From a virus: a DNA stretch of 30,696 nt. Below are positions 28,038 through 30,696 of the stretch, one piece after another. Under the pieces are notes generated by a model. It searched no databases. It was given only the letters and a program-made list of their open reading frames with translations, and had not been told where the DNA came from. The stretch spans positions 1 to 30,696 of the IMG/VR virus record IMGVR_UViG_3300042294_001965. One strand, 5' to 3'. The stretch's first letter is position 1. Each line of letters starts with the position of its first letter. The translations under genes were made by a program, and so were the position numbers.

Positions 28038-28278
28038 TGGTCATCTCACGGACACAACGACCCCCAGCCGTGGCTTCTCCCGTGGCGCATGCAGGACGCC
28101 ATTGGCACGGAGGGGGGTCGATGTGTCGATGAGGCTGCATTGTCAGATCAGGGAGAAGCACCCACATGGTACCAGCCGCTGCCCGATAACACAAGGGCTT
28201 CTGGTTGAATCCACCCGAGGCGTTTTCACACCTCGGGTGGCCTCGGTTGTCGGCGGTCCACCCGGAGTAGTCGGGCAC
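28027..28278 (-). CDS. Doubtful ORF in the pre-initiator gap (83 aa)
   Basis: An open frame runs from a GTG at 28278 to 28027, overlapping the initiator start by 11 bases, with an in-frame internal ATG (MWVLLPDLTM) that would give 46 aa. Composition (many Cys, His, Pro) and the inverted repeats inside it make real coding doubtful; no good ribosome binding site is seen. I list it because 28038-28331 otherwise has no gene. More likely the region is regulatory. Confidence 0.2.
   Translation of the reverse strand: MPDYSGWTADNRGHPRCENASGGFNQKPLCYRAAAGTMWVLLPDLTMQPHRHIDPPPCQWRPACATGEATAGGRCVREMTNGR
28211..28240. promoter_or_regulatory. 10-bp perfect inverted repeat upstream of replication genes
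   Basis: CCACCCGAGG and CCTCGGGTGG are separated by 10 bases with a TTTT/AAAA loop. Strong stem in RNA or a protein-binding site in DNA. No U-run follows on the transcribed strand, so an intrinsic terminator is uncertain; it could end the HNH operon or control the initiator operon. Confidence 0.5.
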
Positions 28279-28296
28279 TCCGGTTTACTCCGGTTG
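28262..28296. promoter_or_regulatory. ACTCCGG repeat cluster, candidate control site
   Basis: Plus strand has ACTCCGGTTT (28277-28286) followed at once by ACTCCGGTTG (28287-28296), with the inverted CCGGAGT at 28262-28268. Two direct and one inverted copy of a 7-bp core in a gap suggests a protein-binding site upstream of the replication operon. Confidence 0.42.
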
Positions 28297-28331
28297 CCGG
28301 TCGAACCGATCAGTGTTGCTTACCAGTTGCC

Positions 28332-28607
28332 TCACGCCGGCGGCCGGTCGCGGTCGGTCTCGGCACGCCGCCAGCTGCAGGTCTCGTCGGGCAGCCACCC
28401 GGTGTCGGGCACCTTGGCGCTCCACAGGATGTCGCGCCCGTGCACGTCGGCCGCGCTCTGGGCCTCGAGGTACCCCAGCTTCGCCAGGTGGCCGCTGGGG
28501 CAGGGCAGGCCGTCGCGGAATGCCCGCCAGCCCACGGTGTACTCGCGCTCCTTGGCCTGGGCCCGCTGGCATACCAGCTCGTCGGTGATGGCTTCTCGCT
28601 CGGTCAT
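28332..28607 (-). CDS. Hypothetical protein (91 aa)
   Basis: ATG at 28607 overlaps the preceding HNH gene's stop (ATGA). Starts MTEREAITDELVCQRAQAKERE, with WRAFRDGLPCPSGHLAKLGYLE and a C-terminal tail ending CSWRRAETDRDRPPA. Helical and charged, containing three Cys. The start region (GGAGCCAAGGCATGACCGAGCG, minus strand, across the overlap) is nearly copied from the HNH gene start. Unrecognised; it ends the operon before the pre-initiator gap. Confidence 0.65.
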   Translation of the reverse strand: MTEREAITDELVCQRAQAKEREYTVGWRAFRDGLPCPSGHLAKLGYLEAQSAADVHGRDILWSAKVPDTGWLPDETCSWRRAETDRDRPPA

Positions 28608-29287
28608 GCCTTGGCTCCAGTGTGTGGCTTGGTCTTGTCGAACAGGGTGCCCTTGATGTCCTTGCAGGTCTTGGCGGCGTCAGTGAACCTATCGCACAAT
28701 GCCGGCAGCAGGGCCTTGGCGTATTCGTTGCCCTGACAGTCGATCTGGTGCATCCATGCCTGCACCACCATGATGCACTCGTCATCGAGCTCCGACACCT
28801 GGTCGATTGGGTCTGTCTTGAGGAAAGGCTTGCAGATGCCCTTGGGCTTGCTTCTGTTAGAGAATCGGAATCGGTTTTCGTAGACGTTCAGGGCCCTCCA
28901 CATCGTCCCGTTCTTGTCACGGAACGGATCGGCGAACCGATGGACCTTGTACCAGACGTCCATGAACTCGGTCTCGTCATGGCATCGGCGGCACTGCATC
29001 CAAAGGTTGCCAGGATGATCGGTTCCGCCCAGTCTGCGCATCAGAATGTGGGCTCGCTCGATCCGTGATCCGGCATGCCCACACTCCCAGCAGACGTGAT
29101 CGGCTGGCAATGGTTGGTTGCGAATCTCCTGGTACTTTCCACGCCACTCATCTTGGATCGCCGTGATGCTTGGCATCTTGCGCGGACGGTCTTGGGTGTA
29201 CTCCATGACGAAGTGACGATGCACCTCGCTGATGATGCGTTCGGATGTGCTTACATTGGGAACGAACGCTGTGTTACGCTCGGTCAT
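28604..29287 (-). CDS. HNH endonuclease-like protein (227 aa)
   Basis: Start at ATG 29287 with GGAG 8 bases before it. Contains CWECG (66-70), RIERAHI (75-81), NLWMQCRRCH (94-103): the two CxxC pairs and H80-N94-H103 pattern of zinc-type HNH nucleases. N- and C-terminal parts are helical and basic. HNH proteins in phages include packaging nucleases and homing endonucleases; this one lies among early genes, not by the terminase, so a homing or DNA-modification role is as possible as a packaging role. The catalytic pattern appears intact. Confidence 0.75.
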   Translation of the reverse strand: MTERNTAFVPNVSTSERIISEVHRHFVMEYTQDRPRKMPSITAIQDEWRGKYQEIRNQPLPADHVCWECGHAGSRIERAHILMRRLGGTDHPGNLWMQCRRCHDETEFMDVWYKVHRFADPFRDKNGTMWRALNVYENRFRFSNRSKPKGICKPFLKTDPIDQVSELDDECIMVVQAWMHQIDCQGNEYAKALLPALCDRFTDAAKTCKDIKGTLFDKTKPHTGAKA

Positions 29288-29298
29288 GGCTTGGCTCC

Positions 29299-30183
29299 TC
29301 AGGGGTTCACGTCGGGAATGGGCTCGCCGGCCACGGCGCGAAGCTTGGCCGAGCTCCTGCTGTGCAGGATGTTCCAGGCCTTGATGATCAGGGACACGCC
29401 ACGCCGGCGGTCGCCGTCCACGTTGAAGCTGCCAGCCCGGAACTGCCGCACCAGCTGCAGCCGCGGGTCGCTGTCCTTCAGCTCGGTGCCCTGGATGGTG
29501 CGGTGCATGAACTCCCAGGCCTTCTCGACGCCGTGAACCTTGGCGATGCGCCAGCAGGCATAGGCGGCGATGGCGTAGGGGATGCCCGCGGCACGCAGGC
29601 CGCGAGAGGCGCCGCCGCACCGCCCGATCATGCTGTTGGCCACCTTGTCGTTCACGGTGAGGTCGATCACCTCGGTGGGCGCCGGCTTGCCCAGGGGCAG
29701 GCCCTTGTCGAACATGAGCCGCATGCGGGCGAAGGCTCCCCGCATGTTGGCGTAGTCGGCGCCGAGGCAGCCCACCAGGTAGGCGTTGCTCCTGGGCCGG
29801 AAGGCGTCGTAGAGGGCGATGCAGCTCGGATCGTCGCCCCAGGCGGTGCGGATCTTCAGCTTTGCCTTCGCCAGGACGATGGCCTGCAGGGTGGTCTGCC
29901 CGTTCACCAGATTGTTGTTGGTGTCGAAGACGATCCAGGTGACGCGCAGGCCCTCCACCCAGTCGCCGGCCTTCATCACGCGGGCCAGCTTCTGAGCCTC
30001 GTTCATGTTGAGGGCACGCTGCTGGTCGTGCTTGTTGTGGTGGTCGAGGATGTACTGGGCGAGCTCGGCGTGATAGGTCACCAGCGCCTCGCCAGGCGGG
30101 TGGCCGCGGCCGGGCACCTTGCCGGTGAGGAAGGGCAGCTCGGCAAGCAGGCGGACGGTGGCGGCATGGTCTCTGTCGGTCAT
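29299..30183 (-). CDS. ParB-like / GQxxL-motif DNA-associated protein (294 aa)
   Basis: ATG at 30183 (MTDRDHAATVRLL) with CAGGGAG before it; the longer same-frame ORF to 30501 lies in a hairpin-rich gap and overlaps recT, so it was rejected. Residues 82-104 (WIVFDTNNNLVNGQTTLQAIV) match the ParB/Srx-like core in which a beta-strand, turn and GQ-x-x-L form a nucleotide-binding patch; the usual GQHRL is here GQTTL. The rest is helical. It follows recT in the early operon. Possible role in DNA binding or partition-like activity; no CTPase assignment can be made from this. Confidence 0.65.
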   Translation of the reverse strand: MTDRDHAATVRLLAELPFLTGKVPGRGHPPGEALVTYHAELAQYILDHHNKHDQQRALNMNEAQKLARVMKAGDWVEGLRVTWIVFDTNNNLVNGQTTLQAIVLAKAKLKIRTAWGDDPSCIALYDAFRPRSNAYLVGCLGADYANMRGAFARMRLMFDKGLPLGKPAPTEVIDLTVNDKVANSMIGRCGGASRGLRAAGIPYAIAAYACWRIAKVHGVEKAWEFMHRTIQGTELKDSDPRLQLVRQFRAGSFNVDGDRRRGVSLIIKAWNILHSRSSAKLRAVAGEPIPDVNP

Positions 30184-30439
30184 GGGTACTCCCTGATGGG
30201 GGGTGAAATCCGGCCACACGGCCGGCGAATGGGTCCCGAGGCCTTCCGGCCTCGAGATCCCCAGCGCGAACGGGCACGCCCTTGCGCCTGAGGGGGAGTT
30301 GCCGGCGGAACGAAAGGGATCCGCGGCATGGCCCTGGTGCTGTTTTGGGGGGCCGATCACCCCGAACCACCTGCACCTATGGGTCCAACGCGGCCGGCTG
30401 CCTCTCGGCTCGCCGGCCACCACGCAGGAGAAGAGAGAA
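30184..30439 (-). promoter_or_regulatory. Gap with two strong hairpins between recT and ParB-like genes
   Basis: No gene in 256 bases. Two perfect hairpins lie at 30210-30225 (CCGGCC-4-GGCCGG) and 30237-30254 (CGAGGCC-4-GGCCTCG, GGAA loop on the transcribed strand). Neither has a U-tract. They precede the ParB-like start by about 27 and 54 bases and might stabilise mRNA or control its translation. Confidence 0.45.
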
Positions 30440-30696
30440 TCAGTTGCCCTTGGTGGCCGTCCTGATGGCCGCCAGGGCTTGGGCTGCGGTGGGGGCTCCA
30501 TTGGGAGGCTGCTGGGCCTTGGAGGGCTCCTGCGGCCTCGGCGCGGCCTCGACGGCCTTCTGGGGAGCCGGCAGAGCTTCCGGCTGCACGCTGGTCTGCA
30601 TCTGAGCCGCCGCGGGCGGCGTCGGCACCGTCCGCCAGTCGTCGCGGTAGTCCTGCACCTCCTCGGCGGTGATGGCGCCCATGAGGGCGTCGGGGA
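30440..30696 (-). CDS. RecT-like protein, C-terminal part (begins at 722 across the join)
   Basis: The 3' part of the recT-type gene: the frame enters at 30696, which duplicates 127, and runs on to the stop at 30440. Continuing from MGAITAEEVQDYRDDW, the tail is Pro/Gln/Ala-rich and ends AIRTATKGN. Only the 130 bases at 30440-30569 are unique. The joined frame from 722 to here is open with no frameshift, supporting circularity. Confidence 0.85.
   Translation of the reverse strand, partial: PDALMGAITAEEVQDYRDDWRTVPTPPAAAQMQTSVQPEALPAPQKAVEAAPRPQEPSKAQQPPNGAPTAAQALAAIRTATKGN
30570..30696. repeat. Terminal direct repeat, right copy (circular closure)
   Basis: Exact copy of bases 1-127. It lies inside the recT-type gene. 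The duplicated stretch should be removed once when computing genome length. Confidence 0.95.

Noticed and set aside
28604-30376. Very long same-frame reading upstream of the HNH gene (590 codons)
   Set aside because: The upper part is an out-of-frame reading of the ParB-like gene; the HNH protein begins at ATG 29287 with its own ribosome binding site.

Overview
The window reads as one complete, circularly closed genome of a tailed bacteriophage (Caudoviricetes). Bases 1-127 are repeated exactly at 30570-30696, and a recT-type gene reads in frame across the join, so the unique genome is about 30,569 bp. The DNA is GC-rich (about two thirds G+C by eye). Nearly every credible gene lies on the minus strand, often joined to the next by an ATGA, GTGA or TGATG overlap. 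I see no tRNA, integrase, CRISPR array or convincing lysogeny repressor. The host cannot be named from the sequence; the GC content, strong Shine-Dalgarno sites and a lipobox point to a GC-rich bacterium. A virulent lifestyle is inferred only from the absence of lysogeny genes.

In transcription order (high to low coordinate, circular), the packaging and head block is a putative small terminase (20830-21234), a tiny Cys-rich ORF (20765-20833), large terminase, a portal-MuF fusion, HK97-type prohead protease and major capsid protein. Connector, closure, gp10-like and terminator proteins follow, then a tail tube, a short tape-measure-like protein and several tip, fibre and appendage proteins, including a collagen-like fibre (16612 down to 3098). 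After a regulatory gap (2907-3097) come small early genes, a RecE-like exonuclease and a RecT-like annealing protein across the contig join, a ParB-like protein and an HNH protein. A second gap (28038-28331) precedes a replication initiator-like gene, a partner protein and a RecA-fold ATPase. Small accessory genes follow, including a tandemly duplicated pair (a Gly-Tyr-rich ORF plus a 109-aa ORF). A third gap (23700-23760) precedes a small HTH protein, a VRR-NUC nuclease and three membrane proteins that may form the lysis cassette, which returns to the terminase.

The most striking non-coding structure is inside the initiator gene. Two arrays of an 11-bp repeat with core YGCGCA (five and six copies, exact 11-bp phase) lie beside a TTCTC pentamer tract and a hairpin; this looks like an iteron origin of replication. 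Two related 16-bp palindromes (2963-2978 and 23717-23732) sit in the gaps at the two ends of the early region and may be operators. A family of GCGGC-loop-GCCGC hairpins recurs just upstream of ribosome binding sites, and three very short ORFs (22, 23 and 30 aa) are locked into the operons by 4-base overlaps.
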